Notes under the pieces: generated by a model
What the model saw: only the letters and a program-made list of their open reading frames with translations
Databases searched by the model: none
What the model was told of the DNA's origin: nothing
NCBI RefSeq assembly: GCF_963678635.1
Contig: NC_087069.1
Coordinates: 28,200,303 to 28,264,302, forward strand
Direction of reading: 5' to 3'
From: Symsagittifera roscoffensis
Lineage: Eukaryota; Xenacoelomorpha; Acoela; Convolutidae
DNA: 64,000 nucleotides
Shown: piece after piece, positions 32,223 through 43,100 of the stretch
Numbering within the stretch: position 1 is the first letter of the stretch
Layout: each line of letters starts with the position of its first letter
Translations under genes and position numbers: made by a program

Positions 32223-33440
32223 GATAAAACAATCAATAGAATCGTCAAAAAATACCAAGAAAACGAATAAATTAGGCATGAATTGACTAATTTCCCTAAA
32301 TTTTTTGATTACCTCTTTTTTAAAGTTCTTGATTTAATTACTCAAATTATGCATAAAATGTTCATTGCTTTGGTATTATTGACAATTCTGATAACTCATT
32401 CACAGATTAGCTAATAAAAAACGATATTTTTTTGTTTTCTGCTCTTGGATCCATTCTGCTCTGAGACCATTCTGCTTATTGCTTATTGACTGGCCACCAG
32501 ATATTACATAGAGAAGAAACACCGGCAAAAAAAAACGATTTTTCCTGCAGGCATAATAAACGTTATTGGCCGAAAGAAAAGGTGGTTTGTTGAATGCCGA
32601 AAAAATGACCATCAAATATATTTTACTAGAAAGCTGTACAATTGCTCCAAAAAATGAAAGCTCCAAATAATGTGAACCAGAATTTTGCCATGCACAAAGC
32701 TGTAAACTCTGGTACGCTATGGTTTGCCAGAAAAATGAAAAAAATATATATTGGTTTAAAAAACTGAAAACTTACCAGTTAATTTTCATCAGAGGTAAGA
32801 CAAAGAAACAACCAGTAAAATCAATATCGAAAGAACAGACTATTTCCTGTAATTTAACCGATTTTTCAAATGGAATTTTTTGAACAAAAGCTCACTGCAA
32901 CAGATTTTTGCCGCAACTTGAAAGGAAATAAGTATTCTGTTTACAATCGAAATGCAGTTTTTTTGCAGCGAATTGCGTCAGAATGCGTTGAGAAAAAGTG
33001 TGTGTTGAAAAATACGCGTCTCTCAGCGAGAAATTTTGCATTGCTCCAATTGTTGAGGATGGAATTGCAAATGAAAAAGAGGAATTTGTAGTGTTGAGGA
33101 TACGCTCAAAATGACTATATTTTAGCTCAGCATAGTATGACACATCGTTTTTTATGCTGCTTTTTCCGCTAGATCTAAAGTAAATTTGAACCAATCTAAC
33201 CTTGTCCCTAAAGCGATTGGCGGGGGGGGGGGTTCTGTAAACTTTAGGTTTTCAGCTGGAGTTTTTAGCCGATCAAAATAATCGAAAAATTTACATGGAG
33301 CATTAAGCAATTTTAATCCAAATTAATAGTTTGGAGGCGGGTATTATGATAGGTCTAGTTAGGGGGAGGGGGTATTTTCATTGGATCTACAAAGAAAAAA
33401 AGACTGCAGTTTATTAACACGACTAGAATACATTCTTAAC
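32223..33440. other. Gene-poor interval
   Basis: AT-rich sequence with short, unrecognised frames (32870-33091 plus, 32892-33194 minus, overlapping each other). A run of ten G residues lies near 33222. No gene can be supported. Confidence 0.5.
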
Positions 33441-34010
33441 ACGAGGAGCCAGTGCAACAGTGCCGAAGTACAACTGTGCCGAAAAACTGTTGTTGAACAG
33501 TGCCGAATACCAGGGGCGGATTTAGGGGGGGGGGGAGGGGGTTTGGGGGGGGGGGGGGCGGACGCCCCTTCCTCCCCTCAGGGATTCGACCCTCTGCCGA
33601 CCCCTTTGAGACTTTCTAAAAACCCATTTTTGGCCGATCGACACTAAAATTTTTCTAAAGGCGCCTTGGGCGCCAATACATACTAATTTTGAGGGGGAGC
33701 GCGCGCCGAAAAAACGCAATTTTTCGGTCAAAATTTTCCAAAAAGTGCCTAAAAACGCCTTTTTTGGCCTTTTTTTCAAAATTGTGCCTGCGGCGCAAAA
33801 AGTTTGGCCAAAATAAGAACAAAACCTTGCTTTGGGAGAGCTCGAAAAATCAATTTGGTCGACCTAAAAAAAAAAGGTCGTCAAAATTTTTGAAAATTTT
33901 TGAAAATCCGCCCCCCCCCCTCGAGAAAATCCTACCGAATACCATCATTTTTGGCACTGTTGAACAGAATTTTTTTCGGCACTGTTGAATTTCGGCACTT
34001 GAGAACAACA
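33441..34010. repeat. Inverted-repeat cluster of CAGTGCCGAA units, host of the MITE insertion
   Basis: Left of the MITE the unit CAGTGCCGAA or a variant occurs three times (33457-33508, e.g. GAACAGTGCCGAATAC). Right of it the reverse complement TTCGGCACTGTTGAA occurs (33950-34000). Without the MITE the two sides would form an inverted repeat of tens of bases. This looks like a small foldback element into which MITE H1 inserted. Confidence 0.7.
33511..33934 (+). mobile_element. hAT-like MITE H1 with 8-bp target duplication
   Basis: It starts with CAGGGGCGGATTTAGG and is flanked by CCGAATAC on both sides (33503-33510 and 33935-33942). An 8-bp target duplication and a CAG-starting end are hallmarks of the hAT superfamily. 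The right end stops at AAAATCCTA and lacks the last dozen or so bases of the inverted repeat (family: CTAGATCCGCCCCTG), yet the duplication is intact right next to it. G-runs of up to about 15 near the left end and C-runs near the right reflect the G-rich termini. The element is noncoding and non-autonomous. Confidence 0.9.
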
Positions 34011-34021
34011 TTTTATTTTTT

Positions 34022-34165
34022 CGATCTTTTCTGTTATACAGCCCAAATTAACCCAGTAATTAACTGAACTTTTTTTTCTTCCTCCAACCAGAATTCGGCA
34101 TTTAGAAATAGTTTTCGAGTTACCAACAAATATCAGTTTTGGGCCGTATAACAGAAAAGACCCCC
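34022..34165. mobile_element. MITE M2, short copy with well matched ends
   Basis: The left end is GATCTTTTCTGTTATACAGC and the right end is GGGCCGTATAACAGAAAAGA. They are inverted repeats of about 24 bp. The family also includes 6784-6966 and 10297-10479. The interior is unrelated in length and noncoding. Confidence 0.8.
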
Positions 34166-34767
34166 ATTTAGGCTATGTTGCACTTCGACAGGAGTGTAGT
34201 AGAGTGGGGGGGGGTGGGGGTCGGCCACTTTACTCTTTTCAATACTCTGTCGCCACAATTTTTTCAAAGGCAAGACCTCACTGAATCAGTTTTACAGCAG
34301 CCAGTTCTGGTTGGCCATTAATTGCAGTTTACTAAAGGTGCTTTCGTAAATATACCCGCATGGGCAAAGTTATAGGATTGCACTCGATTACATGTAGAAA
34401 TTTACAAAAAAAATAGTTTTCAAATGGGGAATTATTGTTTAAACTTGGGGAAAATAAGAAAAGATTATACACGCTTGGTTTTTTGTTTGATTGATACCAA
34501 CTTAAGCGATCGAAAAACTAAGTTTAAAAAATGAATGTATCGAGTTCAAATAAAACATTTTGCCTGCTAACTCGGAAAATTGCGAACTTGGTCATAATTT
34601 GAACATATTTATGCGCGCTGTTAAAAGTTTATCTATGATGAAGAAGGAACGGGTCTTTTCGATTATACCCCCCCCCCTAATCTTTCCTTGCTTTATTTCA
34701 AAAGTATGAGAAAAAGAAAAATGTGTGTTCTGAAAAGCTGTTAATGGTTTAATGGGTGGTGTCCCGC
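34166..34767. other. Gene-poor interval
   Basis: AT-rich with G- and C-runs (near 34207 and 34669). A partial M2-like GGGTCTTTTCGATTATACCC at 34648-34667 could be a remnant end. No gene seen. Confidence 0.5.
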
Positions 34768-35171
34768 ATGCTGGAGGGACCGAATGCTTGAAATTTATTT
34801 TGGCTTATTTTCAGCCAATCAGAATTGAATATTCAAAAATCTCAGGGAAATCGTAAAAATCTCAAAGTAAGCAAATAAAACCAGTCCATTACTGTTAATA
34901 TTGACCGATTGTATAATAAGCAGATGAAAAACACTAAAGCCGGATCGGAAAAATTTATACATTTCTAGGATACCGATTTACGAAAAATGGAAAAAACGAA
35001 AAAATAAATTTATCATACCTGCACCTATTATATCTGCATCTAGTATATTTATTATACTATCATTTTCTGCTAAAATTGACTTCAATTTTGTGAGAAAGGC
35101 ATTTAGCCAATAAGAACGGCTAGCGATTTTGATTGGTTGACACTTTTCCAGCGCTTGGTCCCTCCAGCATG
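34768..35171. mobile_element. Inverted-repeat element with CATGCTGGAGGGACC ends
   Basis: CATGCTGGAGGGACC at the left and GGTCCCTCCAGCATG at the right are perfect 15-bp inverted repeats about 374 bp apart. A second inner pair, TTTTCAGCCAATCAGAATTG and its looser inverse CTAGCGATTTTGATTGG, adds to the symmetry. There is no coding capacity, and no target duplication that I can confirm. It is a probable non-autonomous DNA transposon of unknown superfamily. Confidence 0.7.
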
Positions 35172-35228
35172 AGAAGTTTTGTTCTGTTTTGTGAGAAGTC
35201 CCATTTCGTTGGCATGAAATAAGTCAAA

Positions 35229-35440
35229 CTCAAATTTCGAGTTGAAATTGAAAGGGCGAAAGCGAGTGAAACAAACAATTAAATACCACTCGCGTGCAAG
35301 TAGCAGCTTCTCGATTAGGAAACATAAGTATATGTCAAATTTACCACAAGGTTTCCTAATCGAGCAGCTGCAAGTTGCACGCGAGTGGTATTTAGTTTAA
35401 CTCGCTTTCGCTCTTTCAGCCTCAACTCGAAATTTGATGT
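35229..35440. mobile_element. Foldback element with arms of about 95 bp
   Basis: The left arm (35229-35322: CAAATTTCGAGTTGA, GGGCGAAAGCGAGT, ACCACTCGCGTGCAAGT, TCGATTAGGAAAC) is mirrored by the right arm (35346-35440: GTTTCCTAATCGA, TGCACGCGAGTGGTAT, ACTCGCTTTCGC, TCAACTCGAAATTTG). The loop is only about 23 bp. The arms differ by a few substitutions and indels. Its structure is that of a foldback MITE and it is noncoding. Confidence 0.85.
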
Positions 35441-35629
35441 GCCAAATTTTTTCATTTTTTGGGGAGGGGGTTTTTTGTTAACCGAAACGACCCGAAGGAA
35501 CGAGTAACGCGCATTTGTTAGGCGTGGGAAATTATCCCGATGGGAAATTGCCCAAGGGAAACTTTGATGTCAATATGATAAAAACACAAAGGCTTAAAAA
35601 TTGATACTGGCAGTAATCAAAATTCCATT

Positions 35630-35715
35630 GCCAAAAAAATTGGAGAACTGAAAATTAAAGGCAGCCGGAGTTTTCATGGTTTTGCCATACTATGCGAGCA
35701 ATCGTGTTTATACGT
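35630..35715 (+). repeat. Degenerate 3'-end fragment of repeat R1
   Basis: GGCAGCCGGAGTTTTCATGG then TTTTGCCATACTATGCGAGC and AATCGTGTTT resemble the R1 3' end (GGCAGTCGGAACATTCAGGG, CGAGCAGTCTTGTTT) with heavy drift. The hairpin is no longer symmetrical. Confidence 0.5.
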
Positions 35716-35797
35716 TATAAAATTTTTTTTCCGATTTTTTCCAAAATTTGCTGGAATTTTTCTACTCGAATTAACTTTTTTCGACTTTCTCAACAAA

Positions 35798-36352
35798 AAT
35801 GAAAGAAAAATTTGTGCTCGGGTGGGTTTTTTTTCTTCAGACAAATTTTGACTTTTTTTAGCAAGCCATTTTGGACGTTTTTTTATATCATTCAAAAGGC
35901 ATTGTTGTCCTGAGTTTAATTTTCAAAAAATATTTTACCTGTGATTTCTTTTCGTAAAGTAATGGGGGTTTAAAGATTGCCATTTAGGCCAATTTGGGAC
36001 AATTAACAAGCGATATATTTTGCGCTATTAACGCGTAAGCGGAGATTTAATCCGTCTTAGAAATCGTTTGAAAATGGTTGAAGTAAGCTTAATTGACTTG
36101 AAGTAAGCTTATTTGCCATAATTGATTTGTTAGTAGGAGCGAGATCTCACTTTCTACTAAATATGGCGTTTTGGGGGATGATTTTCACAAAAAAATATCA
36201 AATTCTATTTTTTTAAAATTTTATTTTCATTACAAATTACATTTCAAATACATTAATTTTTTGAAATGTTTTTACTGCTCCGCTTCATACACCTTAAAAG
36301 GCAGTGGGAACATTCAGAGCTTCGACCTGATACAAGCAGTCTCGTTTGTTTT
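35798..36352 (+). repeat. Dispersed repeat R1, copy 3
   Basis: It has the left shoulder AATTTGTGCTCGGGTGGG and the interior landmarks of copy 2, with an extra duplicated stretch TGAAGTAAGCTTA(A/T)TTG near 36077-36115. The 3' end is TTCGACCTGATACAAGCAGT then CTCGTTT. It is more diverged than copies 1 and 2 and noncoding. Confidence 0.75.
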
Positions 36353-36641
36353 TCGAAAATGTTTCAAGCTTTAAACTGTAGCTACTTTTGAATGGATTTC
36401 TTATGCACTCTAAACTGTATCGACGACTTGCCCTCATTTTCAAAAATTAGTCTAGCTCTGAATTCTTCAAGCAGAGTTATGAGGGTTTGAATATTGTCTG
36501 TATGCCTAACTTTGGACAACTAACGCGCAATAGATTTCGTGCTAAAACACATAATTATAATTTCATTCCGAATCAAAACAGTTAATATGGCATATTTGAT
36601 AAGTTGAGGCAAGCGTTTTGGTTTTATTTTTCCCTTTTTTG
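36353..36641. other. Spacer between R1 copies
   Basis: It shows faint similarity to the R1 interior (ATGAGGGTTTGAATATTGTC, CTAACGCGCAATAGATTTCG) and may be a fourth, heavily decayed R1 piece. No gene. Confidence 0.4.
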
Positions 36642-37095
36642 TAACGAAAGTAACAAAATATTTGTGCTCGGGGTGGTTTTTTTTCTTCAGAAAAAATTCG
36701 ACTTTTTAACTAGCCTTTTTTGACGGAATTTTTTTATATCACTAAAAACATAATGTTGTCTTGAGCTTAAATTTGAAAAGATATTTCACCTGTGATCATT
36801 ATTTTTCGTTTAGATATGGGGGTTAATAGATTGCCATTTTGGCCGATTTGGCTCATTGAACGCGATATATTTCGCGCAATTAATTGCCATAATTGATTTG
36901 TTACTCGGAGCGAAATCTATCACTTTGTGTTTTCTATTGCGTGTGGGGTGATGAATTTCACAAAAAATCTCAAATTAAAAAATAATTCTTTTTTTATTTC
37001 TATACATTTAAATTCTTCATGTTATTACTGCTCCATAGACCGTAGAAAGGCAGTCTGAAAATTCAAGGCTTCGCCCTGATACGAGCAGTCTTGTT
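36642..37095 (+). repeat. Dispersed repeat R1, copy 4
   Basis: It runs from the ACGAAAGTAAC and TATTTGTGCTCGGGGTGG shoulder to GGCTTCGCCCTGATACGAGC and AGTCTTGTT. It is in the same orientation as the other copies. The terminal hairpin is CAAGGC TTC GCCCTG, with one mismatch. Two R1 copies again sit close together, as at 1-1253. Confidence 0.75.
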
Positions 37096-38136
37096 AACAC
37101 TTTCTTAGTTTAGACGCCAAACACATGGTTTTATGTTCCATGTATGGAATCGGGAAAATTCTGGAAATCTGGAAAATCTGGAAAATTTTATGAAAAATCA
37201 TTTCCAGAGAACTTCAGAGATAATCTGATTTTTCAGATTTTTATTTTAGAACAAGCAGTCTTGCTGAATAGCGAAAGGATTGGAATTGATTATTAGCAAA
37301 CACACAGTGGTATAGGCCTAATTTTAGTATATATTTTGACAAATTAGATTTAACTATAAAATTTTGCACAGATACTAAACAAATTTTTTGCACATTGCAG
37401 TCAGATTTCATATAGGTTTTAAACAAATTGCTTACGTATTACATAGCTTAGACATGAGTTGTTTTTGACAACAAAGACTTTGCGAGGCGGGATCTTATAA
37501 AAAAGGTTTATAAAAGGCTACGTTTTTGAGCAGAAAAATCAAAACATTTGATTTAGCCTGCTTTTCAGTGTTTTGAGAAATATACAAAAATTTAACCTTT
37601 CTCTTTTCGTTTTTTTTATTCCTGTGCTGAAAGATATGTGATATGTTTTGTGAACAATTATTTTACCAAAATCTGAACTCGGTAATTGGATAGTTACTTT
37701 CAGATATTGATACAGAAATAAACCTCAAAACACAAAACACAGCATTATTTTTGAAAAAAAAGCTGGTACAGTGATTAGACACTTGTTTTACAAAAAGTTG
37801 AGGTCATTTCGGTAGAAAACTTCCGTGAAGCTCTCGACTGCTTTAGAAATAGGACAAACGATTAAATAATTTGAAACGGAACGAGATTATTCTAGAAACT
37901 TCTAAACGCAATTAGTGAAAAACGCTTTTAATTTTGTCATCCCATAGTTTTTATGGCAACAAAATTGTTTGAAAAACAATAGAACTTGAACAGAACAACA
38001 ACGAAGAAAAATCACGACCGAAAAAGATACCTAAAGTCAGCTTAGATCATTCTCTTTAACGTATAGTGTCCGTTCAAAGAAAACTTAGGCATCAGCTCAA
38101 ATAAAATAGAAAACATTCAAAAAATAGTTAAGGAGC
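37096..38136. other. Gene-poor interval
   Basis: AT-rich sequence. A small direct repeat, TCTGGAAAATC-like, lies around 37155-37185. No gene recognised. Confidence 0.5.
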
Positions 38137-38331
38137 ATGATCAGAAAAAAGCTCAAAAGGAGGACAAAATGTCAAAAAAAGGACCGGAAGACGTACCTAC
38201 CAGGAAGGCCACCCAAGGGTAATGATCAGACGGATTCAAGAAAAGGAGGAAAGCAAAAAGGAAACGAAACTATCAAACCCAGGAAGAGGGTTGGCTCAGT
38301 AAAACCTATAAGACTCAAAGTGAACAACTAA
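38137..38331 (+). CDS. Short basic open frame, unknown; possibly a retroelement tail
   Basis: The 64-codon frame is very rich in Lys, Arg and Gly (about GRPPKGNDQTDSRKGGKQKG in the middle) and ends at TAA. I recognise no family. Basic tails like this occur at the C-termini of retroelement Pol proteins. The sequence that follows (38350-38800) contains a TATA-rich stretch and a CAATAAACCAG segment, as LTRs can. It could equally be a chance frame in purine-rich DNA. Confidence 0.2.
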   Translation: MIRKKLKRRTKCQKKDRKTYLPGRPPKGNDQTDSRKGGKQKGNETIKPRKRVGSVKPIRLKVNN

Positions 38332-38605
38332 AAGAAAACAAAACTAAATTGTCAGATATATACATATGTACAGCGACCTAAAAGTTGCTATTTGAGTTCT
38401 TGAAAAAATAAACAGATTTTTAAGACTTTGTGGGTGACCCTATGACATATGGGTACAATTTATACAGTTTATGTTTATGTAAAGGTTCTTGGAACCTGAT
38501 CTAAACTACATTTTATGATTGGATAAATTAGATATTTTACCACTGTAAAGTATTTAATATTAACCAATCATGATCTATCTGACTAACAATCCACTTATTT
38601 GTAAG

Positions 38606-38631
38606 TGCTGAAATTACTTGTAATTTCAGCA
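38606..38631. repeat. Perfect 12-bp palindrome with TT loop
   Basis: TGCTGAAATTAC, TT, GTAATTTCAGCA. It is an isolated perfect inverted repeat in AT-rich DNA. It could be a factor site, the centre of a decayed foldback element, or chance. Confidence 0.7.
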
Positions 38632-39646
38632 CCAGAGAGATTTGAATTTAACTTAGAAATTAGTTGTCTCTCCGAGAGAACTTCAGCAGCCGCAATAAAC
38701 CAGTATACCCTAGATCTATTGAGCCTAGCAGAGACTAGTTAAACACCCTGAGACTAGTAAGTATAAGAGTAAGATTAGGATCGGTATTAGACTAAGAAGT
38801 TGCACGAATCTATCCGGCCGAAAATAAGATAGCGTGACGAGCAGACGGTGTACCCTATCCGAAATTACTCTATGAGTTAACCACATCGGTCATAACTCAT
38901 TCTGTAAAAGTCCTTCAATGTCTGGCCACCGGTTTCTCCTTCCAATCACTGTTCTTTCTACGTCTGGACACGTCTGAAATAACAAGTGCAGTTTGCCTGA
39001 AATTTCTATAACATACAGTTGATCATTACCATAATTTATCATCTGAACATTCTACTCTTTTTTCTTCTTTAACAAGAAAATTTCTTCTTTTTTCTTCTTT
39101 TCTACTTTTTTCTGGGAGCTCATAGAGGACAACAGAAGCGATACACCGAGCAACTTGTTAGAAATAGAGGCGTCTACGGAAGGAAAAATGGGAAGAGGAA
39201 CCAAGGAGCCTAACCAACCTAAATAGACAAGGACGTAGTGAAACAGAGGAAGTCAACCTGACACTCGGAGGCGACATTAGCGTGATAAATCTCAGGAAAA
39301 AAGTCATTCACAAGTTTAGAAGATATAGCTTCAGATGGTCAGTGCAGCCTGGTCAACGGATTGTTCGATAAAAGTTTGCTCGCGGAGTTCGATACAAAAT
39401 ACTTGGCTTGATCGAATCGGAGATTTGTGCAGAGAGGAGACAGGCAGGGGACGAGATAATTCTTTTTGTAATCAGACGGCCGTGATAGATGCCCGTACAC
39501 TCGTGGGCATTATATTGGCTGTACTGGAGCAGTATCGCCATTTGTCAAAAGGTGGATACATCGTGGGCAACCAGGACAAGGACAACAAAAGGACGTTCTA
39601 AATTACTTGTAGGGACCTCGCATGCCTAACGACATAGTGAAAATGG
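38632..39646. other. Flank of the intact Gypsy insertion, no confident gene
   Basis: It holds a TTTTTTCTTCTTT tract (39056-39110) and then GC-richer sequence with an 88-codon frame at 39335-39601 that matches nothing I know. A partly open alternative frame over 39270-39470 looks protein-like (NLRKKVIHKFRRYSFRW) but contains stops. It could be a decayed gag or host exon. I cannot decide. Confidence 0.4.
39643..39646. other. Target-site duplication, left copy (ATGG)
   Basis: ATGG directly precedes the element and recurs directly after it at 45806-45809. A 4-bp duplication fits Ty3/Gypsy integration. Confidence 0.85.
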
Positions 39647-39850
39647 TGTGAAAATACGGTTTCGAAGTGTTAATTAAATTCCGTTTGTTAAGCAACCGTA
39701 TTTTATAAAGTAAGTCGGAGACAATAGAATAGCTGTCATCCGAAGGTGACAGACACTCCGAAGGTTAAATACCGGTTAGCGCCAGACAGATGATTAAAAT
39801 AGATAACACAACTCGAATTGAAACATGAACTAAATTTAGATACTATGACA
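39647..39850 (-). mobile_element. 3' LTR of the intact Gypsy element
   Basis: It is 204 bp, begins TGTGAAAATACGG and ends ATGACA on the plus strand, so both strands have TG...CA ends. It is identical by eye to 45602-45805. It supplies the polyadenylation half of the transcription unit. Confidence 0.97.
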
Positions 39851-39861
39851 TTTCCCTCCTT
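39851..39861 (-). other. Polypurine tract of the Gypsy element
   Basis: On the minus strand AAGGAGGGAAA lies directly before the 3' LTR (TGTCATAG...). This is the expected position and composition of the plus-strand DNA primer. Confidence 0.9.
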
Positions 39862-40133
39862 GTAATAGATAATACTCAATTCCAATATCCAACGTATCTA
39901 TGTTAGCAGTAAACAATAGGGTTAATAACAAAGTTTTTCAAACCAACTACAGTTTTGTTAGAACACAAATTTTTGAGTTTTAGCTGTTATGTAGCATGCC
40001 CTCTCCCTGGACTTCCCCATTTCTTTAGCAAAGTTTTATAGACTGTTTCGAACTCAATTTTTCCTTTTTTTTTCTTTTCTTCATTCCTTTCCTTCGACTG
40101 TTCCGGCTTTGTCCGTTTTTCTAATGCTGTCAA
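39862..40133 (-). other. 3' untranslated region of the Gypsy element
   Basis: About 270 bp lie between the Gag-Pol stop codon and the polypurine tract, AT-rich with poly-purine runs on the coding strand. There is no extra open frame and no env. Confidence 0.8.
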
Positions 40134-43100
40134 TCATGACCCCCCCCCCATCTTGGTCACTGCTGTCCGTTTTCTGCCCGACCGTCTTGAGCTTGTGTCG
40201 TCCAGTGAGCTAGCCGAATCCTGGCTTGAATAGGAAACAAGTCGTTGTTTCCGGCCCCGTTTCTTTCCCCCGGTTACTGTGATCTGCTCTGGTTCGCGCT
40301 CCGTTTCTTGTGGTTCGGATCCTTCGGTATTCGTTCTCCCCTGGTCATTCCCGATTCCTGTTTCGCCGCCTTCCAACGTATCTTCCTTTTCCGTCTCCTT
40401 ATTGCTGGTACGAACTCCGATGACTTCTAGTTGCACTGGTCCCCCACTAGATGTTCCTTGTCCATCTTCCCCATTGTTGTCTTGACCGCTTGTTTGTTTT
40501 GCCCCTCGTTTGGATGTGCTCAACGGTAAATAGTCGTCCGATTCGGAGTCTGAATTTTCTGCTGATTCCAAAATTTGGAATTTCGCTCCCTTTCCCGTGA
40601 TAGTGTGATGACTTCCCTTGGTGCCTTTTGAGCTTCCTGGCTGACTTCCACTCTGTTGTAGCTTCCGTTTCAGATCCCACGGCGTTGGTGGTGCAGTTAG
40701 TTTTCCTCCCGGCATCCGCTTTTTCGGAAATTTCGCTTTCCTGAGCGCTACTCCTGATTTCCTAAGCACCGCACCATTACTCATTTTAATAGTGTGTTCA
40801 GTTTGATCAACTATTTTGGATTTTAATAGTCTATACCTATTCATATTACGCTCCCCGGTCCTCTGCATGACCACTGCCGGTGGCATCTCCACAGGGTCGT
40901 TTGATGACCGTGTTATTCCGGGCTCATTGTCCTGATTAGCTGCTTGTTCATCGGCTAATCTTAGCGGTCCCCGTCTGTTTTTCCGGTCGTATTCAGTATC
41001 CGATCGGATTCCCCAATTAGTGTCCATCGGCTTCGGCATCGTTTGAGCAATCGGGTCTCGTTCATCTAAACATTCATATTTCGATCGTATTACATTTTCC
41101 CAATTTAGATTTCGTAACGTAGGTTTTTTAGTCAAGTTTCTGAGAACCGTATTGGCTTCCCGGCCGTGGTGCGCTTCGAACGGTGTTATTTTAAGGGATG
41201 CATTTTTCACAAATCTTAGGGCTCCGAGGGCTCTTTCCACCATTCGATCCAAGGGTTCCGGCTTGTCCTCTTGTGCATACGTCAGCACTGAATTTTTGAT
41301 GCTACCAATCGTGCGCTCAACACATCCTGTTGCCCTATGGTCATTAACTGGCGAAGTGAGGACTTCAATTCCTTGCTCATTGCAGAACGTTTTAACTTCC
41401 TTAGACATAAAGTTTGTTCCCTGGTCAACTCTAATTTGGCGCGGAACTCCATGGGCAGTTATGTACGTTGTTAAAAATTTGATAATTTTATCCGAGCGGT
41501 TCGAATTACAGACCATAGCTGATGGCCATCGTGAGAACCGGTCCACCGCCACCAAAACATACTTCTTAGATTCCTTCAAATAGTTAATGGGTCCCCAAAA
41601 ATCTAATAGGATTGATTCATTCGGTTCTTTTGGTTCAGGTATTTTCCCTATATCATCCTTCGAACACATGTTTTTCAAGTTCTTACCCGCTAATGTGCAT
41701 TCCGGACAATTCCCAGCAATAGTTGCTAAACTACGAAACATGTATGGGTACCAGATGTCCTTAGCTGCGTCTATCATACTGGATTTTCCGTGGTGATAGT
41801 AATGAAGTCTGTTTACCACCGCCGTCTGCAATGTATTCGGAATCACTAGCCTTTCGTCCATCCACAGGCATCCATCTCTTACGTGGAAATCCTGAGTATA
41901 CTGTGCGAAGTACTTACTCATTGCTTCAATCTTCGAGTGTAACTGAGGGTCTTTACATTTAATTAACTCGATAATGGCTTGTAACTGTGGATCAGATTGA
42001 TATTGCGATTCTATAAATCGAAGATTAAATAATTCGGGAAGAGCGGAATGTTTACTGACTATTTTACAATTTCTTGGAATAATAGACATAACTTTGTTTT
42101 CCGGATTAACCGGCGGATAACTTTCACCAGGGTAAACCGACGGAATAGAAATGATGGTGTTTGTTTTAGTGCTCCGGACTTCTGTTGTTATCGCCTGTAT
42201 ATCTACGTCAATCTCCTCAATTTCATCACTACTGCTAATGCTAGGGTGTCGTTCCAATAATTTCTTGATCTTCCTTTCCATGATTAAATTGCTTGAATTG
42301 TTATTGTTTATTAACGAATTTAAAGATTTAGAGTAACCAACGTTAGCTTCAATAATAGTCCCAACTGAATTTTCGCTAAACTCAGTTGACCTGCCGGAAA
42401 TGCAATTCGTCGCTCTGTGATTGGTCCATTTTCCGTCGCATGATCGCTCGCCCTCTACCGGTCGTTTTCTATTCGATATATTACAAACGCGTTTATTTTT
42501 AGTAACCGATGGAGACTCGAGTCTATTTTTGGAGAAAGTTCTATTTCTAAATCCGAGGGCGGATCTAATTCTACTAATTTTCGCCACCGTAAACATACTA
42601 TCGTAGGTGCTAATTGGTTGAGGGTCTAAGCTCGGGTGCCTTGAGAGATAATCCGCGAGTCCTATTTTTGCTCCGGGTTTATGTTCCACTTGAAAATCGA
42701 ACGGTATAAGGCGATCTAACCATCTTGTTAATCTGCTGAACATTGTTTTGTTCTTTTTATTGTTCCCATTTAGCAATGACACCAGTGCCTTGTGATCCGT
42801 AACTATTAAAAATTTCCTTCCCAGCACATAATTGCGGAAATATTCGGCCCCCCACACAACTGCTAACATTTCCAATTCATTCGTTGAGTAATTCTTCTCT
42901 GCTGCGTTTAGATACCGGGATGCGAATGATATCGGCCGCCAACCGTCGGCATTTAGTTGCTCAAGAACCGCTCCGAGCCCATTATGACTAGCGTCACATA
43001 CAATTCTTGTGTCCCGGTGTATATCAAAATGCCGAAGTTCTACTATATTGGCCACTTGCTTTTTCAGGCTCTCGAATGATATTTGACATTCCTCGCTCCA

